Shown here in pieces: positions 43,289 to 51,281 of a stretch of DNA of 64,000 nucleotides. The DNA is taken from positions 1 to 64,000 of the forward strand of contig JAGBDR010000034.1 in NCBI GenBank assembly GCA_017937385.1. Reading direction: 5' to 3'. Both the position numbers and the translations under genes were made by a program. Positions within the stretch are counted from its first letter, which is position 1. Every line of letters begins with the position of its first letter. The stretch comes from Parabacteroides sp. GTDB lineage: Bacteria > Bacteroidota > Bacteroidia > Bacteroidales > Tannerellaceae. The notes beneath the pieces were generated by a model. That model was not told the origin of the DNA and ran no database searches. It worked only from the letters and a program-made list of their open reading frames with translations.

Positions 43289-44737
43289 ATGGCATACACA
43301 GACTTTATAGCAGCCATCGACCTTGGCTCTTCTCACATGGTCGGGATGGTAGGCACGAAAAGCCCTGCAGGGACGCTTTCCATTATTGCCTACGAAGTGG
43401 AGAACTCCGATACTTGTATACGAAGAGGATGTGTATATAATATAAAAGATACGGCCGGCAAGATTGTCCGGCTGATCCGCAAATTGGAAAACAAATTGGG
43501 CGGTTCCCGCATCGCGAAAGTCTATGTCGGGGTGGGAGGCCAGTCGCTCCGTTCGGTCAATCATGTCGTGTCGAGAGTGCTCGGAAGCGGTATGGTGACC
43601 AAAGAGGTGTTGATGGAGCTGGAGCAGGAATGCCGGATGTATTGTCCCGATAAGCAGGACGTGCTGGAGGTCGCGACCCCCGTCTATTACCTCGACAACC
43701 AGCCGGAGATGCATCCGGCGGGAATGACCTGTTCCCGTATCGAGGCGCATTATAAATTGCTTGTCGGGCGTCCGTCTCTCCGTCTTGCCGTAACAGTGAA
43801 TATGTCGGAGCATACCAAGCTTGATGTGGCTGGTATTGTTGTCGCTCCGCTGGCCTTGGCCGACTTGATCTTGACGGAGCAGGAGAAACTGGATGGTTGC
43901 GCATTGATTGATTTCGGCGCAGGCGTCACCTCTGTCACGATGTATAAAGGAGGTAGCTTGGCAGGTCTGTATGTCATCCCCTTGGGCAGCCACCTGATCA
44001 CCCGCGACCTGATGTCCTTGGGTATGCCGGAGAAAGAAGCGGAACGGATCAAACGCACGTATGGCAACGCCATCTGGGAAAAAGACAAGGAACAACAGAT
44101 GATTACGATAGACCAGGCGGATGGGCAGCATACCGGTGAGGTCAAACTTTCGGATATCAACATGGTTGTGGAAGCCCGTAGCCGTGAGATCATCGAAAAC
44201 CTATATGCCCGCATGGAAGAAACGGGAGTGGTGAAAGAACCGGGTTACAGCCTCGTGATTGCCGGCAACGGTGCCGCCCTGAAGAATATGCGCGAAGCCC
44301 TCAGCGAACGCTTCAAGATGGATGTCCGCTATGCCTCCGTCCGTAAGAACCTGATTGCCGACGGTGAGATGATCGCCAACAACCCCGAATACACGACCGC
44401 AGCCGCCCTGTTGCTGAAAGGTACGGAGAATTGTGCGCTCTATATCGCTCCCGAACCGGTAAAACCGAGAGTGGCGGAACCGAAAGCGGAACCGAAAGTC
44501 GAGCCGAAAGAAGAACCCGTAGTTGTTGGAATAGAAGAAAAGCCGGAAGAGCTGCATGAAGAACCGCCCGTTGAAAAACAAGTAGCGGCTTCAGCTACGG
44601 CGCCCAAGAACCATCATTCCGGAGCCAAGAAAGAGGTAGAGAAGAAGAAAGGCAAGACCTGGGGACTCTTCGACCTTTTCGATAAGGCTGTGGATAGAGC
44701 GGCCGGTAAGGTGGACGATATATTAAAAGAGGAATAA
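43289..44737 (+). CDS. ftsA: Cell division protein FtsA
   Basis: 482 aa actin-like ATPase that tethers FtsZ to the membrane. AAIDLGSSHMVGMVG is the phosphate-1 motif; CALIDFGAGVTSVTMYKGG is phosphate 2; VIAGNGAALKNM lies in the adenosine region. The C-terminus (about 395-482) is a Pro/Glu/Lys-rich linker (repeated EPK units) ending in a likely amphipathic helix, TWGLFDLFDKAVDRAAGKV, the membrane-binding sequence. The ATG is 24 nt downstream of an in-frame TTG. Confidence 0.95.
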   Translation: MAYTDFIAAIDLGSSHMVGMVGTKSPAGTLSIIAYEVENSDTCIRRGCVYNIKDTAGKIVRLIRKLENKLGGSRIAKVYVGVGGQSLRSVNHVVSRVLGSGMVTKEVLMELEQECRMYCPDKQDVLEVATPVYYLDNQPEMHPAGMTCSRIEAHYKLLVGRPSLRLAVTVNMSEHTKLDVAGIVVAPLALADLILTEQEKLDGCALIDFGAGVTSVTMYKGGSLAGLYVIPLGSHLITRDLMSLGMPEKEAERIKRTYGNAIWEKDKEQQMITIDQADGQHTGEVKLSDINMVVEARSREIIENLYARMEETGVVKEPGYSLVIAGNGAALKNMREALSERFKMDVRYASVRKNLIADGEMIANNPEYTTAAALLLKGTENCALYIAPEPVKPRVAEPKAEPKVEPKEEPVVVGIEEKPEELHEEPPVEKQVAASATAPKNHHSGAKKEVEKKKGKTWGLFDLFDKAVDRAAGKVDDILKEE

Positions 44738-44764
44738 TCGGTAACAATAAAAAGACAGACGACA

Positions 44765-46117
44765 ATGGACGATAATACATACGATTTCGATTTGGCAAAA
44801 GCGCCTCAGACGATCATCAAAGTGATCGGTGTCGGTGGCGGTGGTGGTAACGCAGTCAGCAACATGTACCGCGAAGGTATCCGGGATGTCTCTTTCGTAT
44901 TGTGCAATACCGATAATCAGGCGTTGCAGAAGTCGGAAGTGCCCGACAAACTTTTGATCGGACGGAACACGACGAACGGCCTCGGTTCCGGAAATGTCCC
45001 GGAAATCGGAGAAAAAGCCGCCTTGGAGAGTGAAGAAGATATTTATCGGATGTTGGATGACGGTACCCGCATGGCCTTTGTCACGGCAGGTATGGGAGGG
45101 GGAACCGGTACGGGTGCCGGTCCGATCGTTGCCAAGATTTCCAAAGATATGGGAATCCTTACCGTCGGTATCGTCACGATCCCTTTCGTCTTTGAAGGCC
45201 GTCCGAAGATTGTGAAAGCCTTGAAAGGGGTGAGGAAGATGGCGCAGAACGTCGATTCCTTGCTTGTTATCAACAACGAACGGTTGAGGAATTTTGCCGA
45301 TATGCCGGTCCCGCAAGCGAACCGCAAGGCGGATGAGACCCTGACGATTGCAGCCAAGAGCATCGCCGAGATTGTCACGACCAACCTCGAACAGAACGTC
45401 GACTTCGCCGATGTCGACACGACGATGCGCAACAGTGGCGTCGCCCTGATCAGTATCGGTTTCGGAGAGGGTGAAGGGCGTCTGCACCAGGCCATCAAAG
45501 AGGCGTTGGAAAACACGCTGGTGAACGATGTCAACAATATTTTCAATGCCAAACGAGTTGCGTTTGTCATCTATTACAGTCATGAAGACGAGCTTCGCAT
45601 CAGCGAGATGACGGATATTCACAACTTCATGGCTCAGTTCAAGACCGAATACGAGGTCAAGTGGGGGCATGGCTATGACGATAGTTTAGGACACAAGATC
45701 AAGATCACGATCTTGGTGACCGGTTTCGGGTTGGAAGACATCCTGTCGCCTGGTGATCAACATGCGCTTGAAGATGATGATGCAGATGCAATACGTCGGA
45801 AGATCGAAGATAACAGGCGGAGAGAAGAGGACAATGCATTAATAACTCGATATTATGGGGGTTATATCAACTCACGCCCCAATGCCGAAATCGTTGTCTT
45901 TACCGTCGAAGAACTGGACGACGACACCCTGATCTCTTTTGTGGAGGAGACGCCAGCTTACAAGCGGACTGCCAAAGAGATACAACAGGTACGTCGGAAA
46001 GGAGAGGAGCCGGTCCGGACGCGATCGAGCCTGTCGTTTAGCGCTACGTCTGCCTCTCCGGTCGCCGGCCAGAACAAGAAGTCCAAGTCGGGCACGACAA
46101 GAATCAGCTTCCGATAA
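44765..46117 (+). CDS. ftsZ: Cell division GTPase FtsZ
   Basis: 450-aa tubulin homologue. Nucleotide-binding GVGGGGGNAVSNM and the tubulin signature GGGTGTGAGP near residue 110-120, T7-loop region NVDFADVDTTMRNSG. After the globular domain (to about 320) the tail contains ETPAYKR at about 397-403, which resembles the conserved C-terminal peptide (TPAYxR) of Bacteroidetes FtsZ, but about 47 basic, Ser/Arg-rich residues follow (ending in TTRISFR). Confidence 0.96.
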   Translation: MDDNTYDFDLAKAPQTIIKVIGVGGGGGNAVSNMYREGIRDVSFVLCNTDNQALQKSEVPDKLLIGRNTTNGLGSGNVPEIGEKAALESEEDIYRMLDDGTRMAFVTAGMGGGTGTGAGPIVAKISKDMGILTVGIVTIPFVFEGRPKIVKALKGVRKMAQNVDSLLVINNERLRNFADMPVPQANRKADETLTIAAKSIAEIVTTNLEQNVDFADVDTTMRNSGVALISIGFGEGEGRLHQAIKEALENTLVNDVNNIFNAKRVAFVIYYSHEDELRISEMTDIHNFMAQFKTEYEVKWGHGYDDSLGHKIKITILVTGFGLEDILSPGDQHALEDDDADAIRRKIEDNRRREEDNALITRYYGGYINSRPNAEIVVFTVEELDDDTLISFVEETPAYKRTAKEIQQVRRKGEEPVRTRSSLSFSATSASPVAGQNKKSKSGTTRISFR

Positions 46118-46120
46118 AAT

Positions 46121-46153
46121 AATTTATAATTCATAATTCATAACTCATAATTC
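46121..46153 (+). repeat. ATAATTC heptamer array between ftsZ and yqeY
   Basis: Four to five heptamers (ATAATTC, one ATAACTC) fill most of the 41-bp gap between ftsZ and the next gene. Confidence 0.85.
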
Positions 46154-46158
46154 AAAAG

Positions 46159-46608
46159 ATGGATTTGTTCGAAAAAGTCAGCGAAGACATTAAAAACGCA
46201 ATGAAGGCGAAAGACAAAGTAGCCCTTGAAACACTGAGAAACGTGAAGAAGTTCTTCCTTGAAGCAAAGACCGCTCCGGGGGCCAACGATACATTGACGG
46301 ATGCCGATGCGTTGAAGATCATGCAGAAACTGGTCAAGCAAGGCAAGGACTCCGCCTCTATCTACGTGCAGCAAGGCCGCCAGGACCTGGCCGATGCCGA
46401 ACTGGCGCAGGTAGCCGTGATCGAAAAGTACCTGCCGAAACAGATGTCGGCCGAAGAACTGGAAACCGAGCTGAAAGCCATCATCGCACAGGTGGGAGCC
46501 GCCGGCCCGAAAGACATGGGCAAGGTGATGGGCGTCGCCTCCAAGGCATTGGCCGGAAAAGCCGAGGGACGCATGATCTCGGAAGTCGTTAAAAGATTGC
46601 TGGCATGA
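46159..46608 (+). CDS. GatB/YqeY domain protein
   Basis: 149 aa of the YqeY family: MDLFEKVSEDIKNAMKAKDK, then ALKIMQKLVKQGKDS and the C-terminal GPKDMGKVMGVASKALAGKA with the last helix. It resembles the tail domain of GatB that contacts tRNA, but its stand-alone function is not established. It overlaps cstA by 4 nt. Confidence 0.92.
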   Translation: MDLFEKVSEDIKNAMKAKDKVALETLRNVKKFFLEAKTAPGANDTLTDADALKIMQKLVKQGKDSASIYVQQGRQDLADAELAQVAVIEKYLPKQMSAEELETELKAIIAQVGAAGPKDMGKVMGVASKALAGKAEGRMISEVVKRLLA

Positions 46609-48023
46609 TCACTTTTGTCTGTTGTCTGCTCGCACTTGTCGTAGGTTATTTCGTTTACGGCAAATTCATCGAACGGGTTTTCGGCATAGACGTCCAACGT
46701 CAGACGCCGGCCTATACGCTCCGGGACGGTGTGGATTACATTCCGATGCCCACCTGGAAAGTCTTCATGATCCAGTTCCTGAACATCGCCGGGCTGGGCC
46801 CCATCTTCGGGGCCATCATGGGAGCGAAGTTCGGGACGGCCTCTTTCCTGTGGATCGTGCTGGGAAGTATCTTTGCCGGTTCGGTACACGATTATCTGGC
46901 CGCGATGCTCTCCCTACGCCATAACGGGGAGAGCCTTCCGGAGATCATCGGCCGTTACTTGGGCGTGAACTTCAAGCAGTTCATGCGCGGGTTCACGGTG
47001 GTCCTGATGGTGCTGGTCGGTGCCGTGTTTGTGGCAGGTCCTGCGGGATTGCTGGCAAGCCTGACACCGGAACATCTGGATGCTACGTTCTGGATCATCG
47101 TCGTGTTCCTCTATTACGTGCTGGCTACTTTGTTGCCGGTCGATAAGATTATCGGGAAGGTGTATCCCCTGTTTGCCATCGCCTTACTGTTTATGGCGGT
47201 CGGTATCTTGGTGATGCTGTTCGTCCATCATCCCGCGTTGCCGGAGATCACGGACGGGATGCCTAACACCCATCCGGCCCATCTGCCCATCTTCCCGATC
47301 ATGTTCGTCAGTATCGCCTGCGGTGCCATTTCCGGTTTCCATGCGACACAAAGCCCGCTGATGGCGCGTTGCATCAAGAACGAGAAGTACGGTCGTCCGA
47401 TTTTCTTCGGTTCCATGATTACGGAAGGGATCGTGGCACTGATCTGGGCGGCAGCCGCTACCTATTTCTATCACAATAACGGTATGGCCGAAAACAATGC
47501 CGCCGTTGTGGTCGACAGCATTACGAAAGAATGGCTCGGCACGGTAGGCGGCATATTGGCTGTCTTGGGCGTGATCGCCGCTCCGATTACCTCCGGCGAT
47601 ACCGCTTTCCGCTCGGCCCGCCTGATCGTGGCGGACTTCCTGCATCTCGAACAGCGCAGTATCTCCAAGCGGCTCATGATCTGCATTCCCCTGTTTCTGG
47701 TGGCGATCGCCCTGTTGCTTTACAGCCAGCAAGACAAGGATGGTTTCGACATGATCTGGCGTTATTTTGCCTGGAGCAACCAGACGCTTGCCGTGTTCAC
47801 CTTATGGGCGTTGACCGTCTGCCTGGTGATTGCGAAGAAGCCCTATCTCGTTATGCTGCTCCCCGCCCTGTTCATGACGACCGTCTGTGCGACCTATATT
47901 TTCGTCGCGCCTGAGGGGCTGGGTATGGGAACCGCTGTTTCGCAACTGATCGGTGTTGCCGTGACAATCGTCGTCTGGGCCTTCTTCCTGGCTTGGAAAA
48001 AGAAGCTCGGCAAGCTGTCATAG
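46605..48023 (+). CDS. CstA-family carbon starvation protein / pyruvate or peptide transporter
   Basis: 472-aa polytopic membrane protein of the CstA family: YFVYGKFIERVFGID at the N-terminus, MIQFLNIAGLGPIFGAIMGA, GSVHDYLAAMLSLRHNGESL and PLMARCIKNEKYGRP. It is the short form compared with E. coli CstA (701 aa). CstA-type proteins import pyruvate or peptides in other bacteria; the substrate here is not known. Confidence 0.9.
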   Translation: MITFVCCLLALVVGYFVYGKFIERVFGIDVQRQTPAYTLRDGVDYIPMPTWKVFMIQFLNIAGLGPIFGAIMGAKFGTASFLWIVLGSIFAGSVHDYLAAMLSLRHNGESLPEIIGRYLGVNFKQFMRGFTVVLMVLVGAVFVAGPAGLLASLTPEHLDATFWIIVVFLYYVLATLLPVDKIIGKVYPLFAIALLFMAVGILVMLFVHHPALPEITDGMPNTHPAHLPIFPIMFVSIACGAISGFHATQSPLMARCIKNEKYGRPIFFGSMITEGIVALIWAAAATYFYHNNGMAENNAAVVVDSITKEWLGTVGGILAVLGVIAAPITSGDTAFRSARLIVADFLHLEQRSISKRLMICIPLFLVAIALLLYSQQDKDGFDMIWRYFAWSNQTLAVFTLWALTVCLVIAKKPYLVMLLPALFMTTVCATYIFVAPEGLGMGTAVSQLIGVAVTIVVWAFFLAWKKKLGKLS

Positions 48024-48045
48024 ACATCAGTATAAGCGATAAGAG

Positions 48046-48106
48046 GGCGTGTCGGAACGTGCGTCTCCCCGCGGCAAGAATGGGGGCAAGGCCGTTTCGA
48101 CACGCC
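48046..48106. repeat. REP-like stem-loop element, copy 2
   Basis: GGCGTGTCGGAACG (48046-48059) pairs with CGTTTCGACACGCC (48093-48106), 13 of 14 bp. The interior shares CCCCGCG and a downstream GGG-rich segment with the element at 11422-11480. It may terminate cstA transcription. Confidence 0.65.
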
Positions 48107-48239
48107 TTCCTGCGTCCGGTAAACGCCCTCCCTTTTGAAATACCCGCCAATATTACCAGAAATCAAAGGAAAAATGTCAGAACTGTAAACCAAGGCTTGC
48201 TGAATATCCCTTACCTTTATCCGCTGTAAACATATAAAG

Positions 48240-50360
48240 ATGACCAGCATGAAAAAACTGATAAGTTTAGTGAGCCTCTTTTGCCTGGCAGCCTTCCTGC
48301 CCCTGTCTGTTGTGGGAGAACCGATCGACCGGGAATCCGTTGTCAAGCGGCATCGCGTGTGTACGACCGGGACACTCCTGAAAAGTCCCGCTCAAGTAGG
48401 AAACGGCAAGTTCGCCTTCGGGATGGATATAACCGGGTTGCAGACATTCGTCCCTTTCAACACCCTGTCCGACTGGAGTTGGCATAGTTTCCCGCTTCCC
48501 CAAGGGATGAAAACCGAAGATTACCGTCCGGTTGTCGTGGAGACACACGGCAAGAAGATCGCTTACCAGCTTCGCGATCCCAATCAGCCCGAACTGTCTG
48601 AATGGCTGACCAAGAACCCACATCGCTATAATCTGGGCCGTATCGGTTTCCGCCTGTTGCGCGAAGACGGCACGGAAGCGCGGGAAATCGACCTGGGCAA
48701 CCCCCGCCAGGAGATCGACTTGTGGACGGGGGTCGTCTACAGCCGTTTCGAACTGAACCGTAAGGAGGTGAAAGTGCGCACCGTCTGCCATCCCGATAAA
48801 GACATGATCGGGGTCAGCATCGAGTCTGAATTGCTGAACGACGGCAAGATGAGCATCTGCCTCGACTTCCCCTATCCCGACGGGCGCTATTTCAAACATT
48901 ATATAGGACGCTACGACACGGTCGCCGCCCACACTACCGCTTTCGAACAACCGGCTCCGAACTCGGTCCGTATCGCCCGCACGATGGACGATACGCGCTA
49001 CTATGCCGCCCTCGACTGGAGCGGTCCCGCTACGTTCGGCCGTGAATCGGAGAAAGCGCATACGTTCATCCTCCAGCCCCGGCAGACTTCGGTTTTCTCC
49101 TTTACTTGCTGTTTCTCTCCGGAACCGGTCGGCGATGTGACCGAACCGATTGCCGACATCGAACGGAAGAGTGCCGCCGGTTGGGAAAAATACTGGCGTT
49201 CGGGAGCCGCCGTCGATTTCTCCGGAAGCCGGGACCCGCGCTGGCTGGAACTGGAGCGCCGCGTCGTCCTCTCGCAATACCTGATGCGTGCGAATGAATG
49301 CGGCTTGTTGCCCCCTCAGGAATCCGGATTGGTGAACAACGGGTGGTATGGTCGTTTCCACTTCGAGATGATCTGGTGGCACGGCGTGCACTACGGGCTG
49401 TGGAACCGGATGGCATGTTTCGACAGCTACCTGAATGTCTATCGGGACTTCATGCCGGCCGCCCTTGAACGCGCCAAGAGCGAGGGCCGTAGCGGTGCGC
49501 GTTGGCCGAAATGTACCGGCAACTTCAATCGGGAATGGCCTGGTGATACTCATGCTTATCTGATTTGGCACGAGCCTCATCCGATCTACTTCGCCGAGAT
49601 GCAATACCGGCAGGAACCGGCGCCCGAAACCTTGGAGAAATGGAAAGACATCGTGCTGAACACGGCCGATTACATGGCGGATTACCTGTTCTACGACAAA
49701 AAGGCGAAACAGTATGTCTTAGGCCCTCCTGTCACTGTCGTTTCCGAGAATACAAAGCCGTTGCAGACGATCAATCCGATTTTCGAGTTAGGCTATTTCC
49801 GCTACGGCCTGCGCACGGCGTTGGAATGGGCGGACCGGTTGGGCCTGCCGGAAAAGAGGACGAAGAAATGGAAAGAGGTACTTTCGCACATGGCGCCTCT
49901 CCCCGTAGCCGAAGGAGTCTATACCACATACGAGGGAATCCCCGATATGTGGACGAAATACACCTACGAACATCCGGCGTTGACCGGTGTCTACGGCATG
50001 TTGCCCGGTGACGGGGTAGACCTGCCGACGTTCAAGCGCACGCTGGAGAAAGTCAGCAAGGAATGGCAGTTCAACCGCATCTGGGGCTGGGACTTCCCGA
50101 TGTTGGCAATGGCCGCCGCTCGCACGGGACAACCGGCGTTGGCTGTCGATATGCTGATGCACCCCTCTGCCGGATTCCAGTTCGACGAACACGGCTTGGC
50201 GACAGGCGGTCCTTTCCCTTATTTCCCCTCCAACGGAGCCTTGCTGACGGCAGTCGCCATGATGTGCGGTGGTTGGGATGGCTCGGCGGGAGAAGCCCCC
50301 GGTTTTCCGAAAGACGGAAGCTGGACGGTTCGCTACGAAGGGTTTGTGCCGATGCAGTAA
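48240..50360 (+). CDS. Secreted six-hairpin glycosidase
   Basis: 706 aa with signal peptide (cleavage near LPLSVVGEP; ATG 48249 is an alternative start). An N-terminal beta-rich domain (GNGKFAFGMDITGLQTF) precedes an (alpha/alpha)6 barrel from about 330 (RFHFEMIWWHGVHYGLWNR, then GNFNREWPGDTHAYLIWHEP, with acidic residues that could be catalytic) and the C-terminal WGWDFPMLAMAAARTG. It looks like the GH65/GH95/six-hairpin superfamily; exact family and substrate not recognised. It stands alone, without SusCD. Confidence 0.78.
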   Translation: MTSMKKLISLVSLFCLAAFLPLSVVGEPIDRESVVKRHRVCTTGTLLKSPAQVGNGKFAFGMDITGLQTFVPFNTLSDWSWHSFPLPQGMKTEDYRPVVVETHGKKIAYQLRDPNQPELSEWLTKNPHRYNLGRIGFRLLREDGTEAREIDLGNPRQEIDLWTGVVYSRFELNRKEVKVRTVCHPDKDMIGVSIESELLNDGKMSICLDFPYPDGRYFKHYIGRYDTVAAHTTAFEQPAPNSVRIARTMDDTRYYAALDWSGPATFGRESEKAHTFILQPRQTSVFSFTCCFSPEPVGDVTEPIADIERKSAAGWEKYWRSGAAVDFSGSRDPRWLELERRVVLSQYLMRANECGLLPPQESGLVNNGWYGRFHFEMIWWHGVHYGLWNRMACFDSYLNVYRDFMPAALERAKSEGRSGARWPKCTGNFNREWPGDTHAYLIWHEPHPIYFAEMQYRQEPAPETLEKWKDIVLNTADYMADYLFYDKKAKQYVLGPPVTVVSENTKPLQTINPIFELGYFRYGLRTALEWADRLGLPEKRTKKWKEVLSHMAPLPVAEGVYTTYEGIPDMWTKYTYEHPALTGVYGMLPGDGVDLPTFKRTLEKVSKEWQFNRIWGWDFPMLAMAAARTGQPALAVDMLMHPSAGFQFDEHGLATGGPFPYFPSNGALLTAVAMMCGGWDGSAGEAPGFPKDGSWTVRYEGFVPMQ

Positions 50361-50379
50361 GAAACAGGGCATATATCGG

Positions 50380-50766
50380 AAAAACTGTCAAAACTGTCAA
50401 AACTTCGCCCCCTATAAAAAGAGGGTACCATTTATATGGTGTAAAAGTTTAGTTATTGATTATCAGTTAATTGATGCTGTTTTTTCGGATTTTTCCACTC
50501 TTTTTTAGCTTTCTGGGAGTGCCTTTCGTGGACGTTTTGGCGAGAACACGTTGGGAGTATATGGCTTGGCGTGGGTTGAGAGGTCGTAGATGGGCGAGTA
50601 TGTCCGTCAAAGTGTGGAAAAATTTGCAGAATAGTAGCTTTGAAAATTGAAAAATAGTCTATTAAGATATTGTTTAATAGGTTGTTATGCGGATTTCCGG
50701 AAATTTTGAAACGAATGTGATACTCAAAAAATGGGGGGCGAAGTTTTGACAGTTTTGACAGTTTTT
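50380..50766. mobile_element. MITE-like element with perfect 33-bp inverted ends
   Basis: Left end 50380-50412 and right end 50734-50766 are perfect inverted repeats of 33 bp, each containing the direct repeat CTGTCAAAACTGTCAAAACT. The interior (about 321 bp) is AT-rich with no credible gene. No clear target-site duplication is visible. Mobile status is inference from structure. Confidence 0.6.
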
Positions 50767-50963
50767 GGACTACAAATCGGGTAAGTCCCCCAAAACGGAT
50801 CAATAGGCATCGGAACCCAAACGAATGAGCATTCCTCTGAAACGCAGTAGGCATCAAGGTTTTCTCCGAAAAACACCGCTTACTGAACCGAAACGGTAGG
50901 ACTGTGCCTCAAAAACAGTCTTTCTTGAAGTAAATGATTGGCAGTCAGAAGAGTGGTATACAA

Positions 50964-51003
50964 AAAATGACTAAGGAAAACGATCGTTTTCCTTAGTCAT
51001 TTT
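50964..51003. repeat. Perfect 40-bp palindrome
   Basis: Left half (50964-50983) is the exact reverse complement of the right half (50984-51003), centred on CGATCG. As RNA it could act as a bidirectional terminator; as DNA it is a potential cruciform or protein-binding site. An imperfect copy lies 180 bp downstream. Confidence 0.9.
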
Positions 51004-51147
51004 CCCGAGACAAAAATACGCATTCCTTTTTAAACCGCAACTCTTTTCATTAAAAAAAATCATGTTGCTATATTCTTTCTTATCAATTAGATAGCAATCC
51101 AAGTACAAAAAACCATCTTTCCCATACAAACCCTAAAGATCGTCAAA

Positions 51148-51182
51148 AAAAATGACTAAAAAAAACGATCGTTTTTCCTATT
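51148..51182. repeat. Decayed copy of the 40-bp palindrome
   Basis: It keeps AATGACTAA, the A-run, ACGATCGTTTTT and CCTA, but the outer right arm no longer pairs. Confidence 0.7.
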
Positions 51183-51281
51183 CAAAATAGAAAAACAGAC
51201 GCGCGTACATTAAATATGCGTGTACATATATATAGAACTGACATTTCAATTAACTGTATTATTAATATTAAAATTTAGATT

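Larger units (their letters stand above)
50361..51281. other. 921-bp repeat-rich intergenic region before the second giant gene
   Basis: Holds the 387-bp inverted-repeat element (50380-50766), a perfect 40-bp palindrome (50964-51003) and a decayed copy of it (about 51148-51182), and a GCGTACATTAA motif (51203-51213). Short frames inside show no family features. Nothing else is recognised. Confidence 0.7.

Noticed and set aside
50453-50857. 134-codon minus-strand frame within the inverted-repeat element
   Set aside because: Part of the peptide (KLSKLSKL) is the translated inverted end; the rest has no recognisable domain. It crosses the element boundary.
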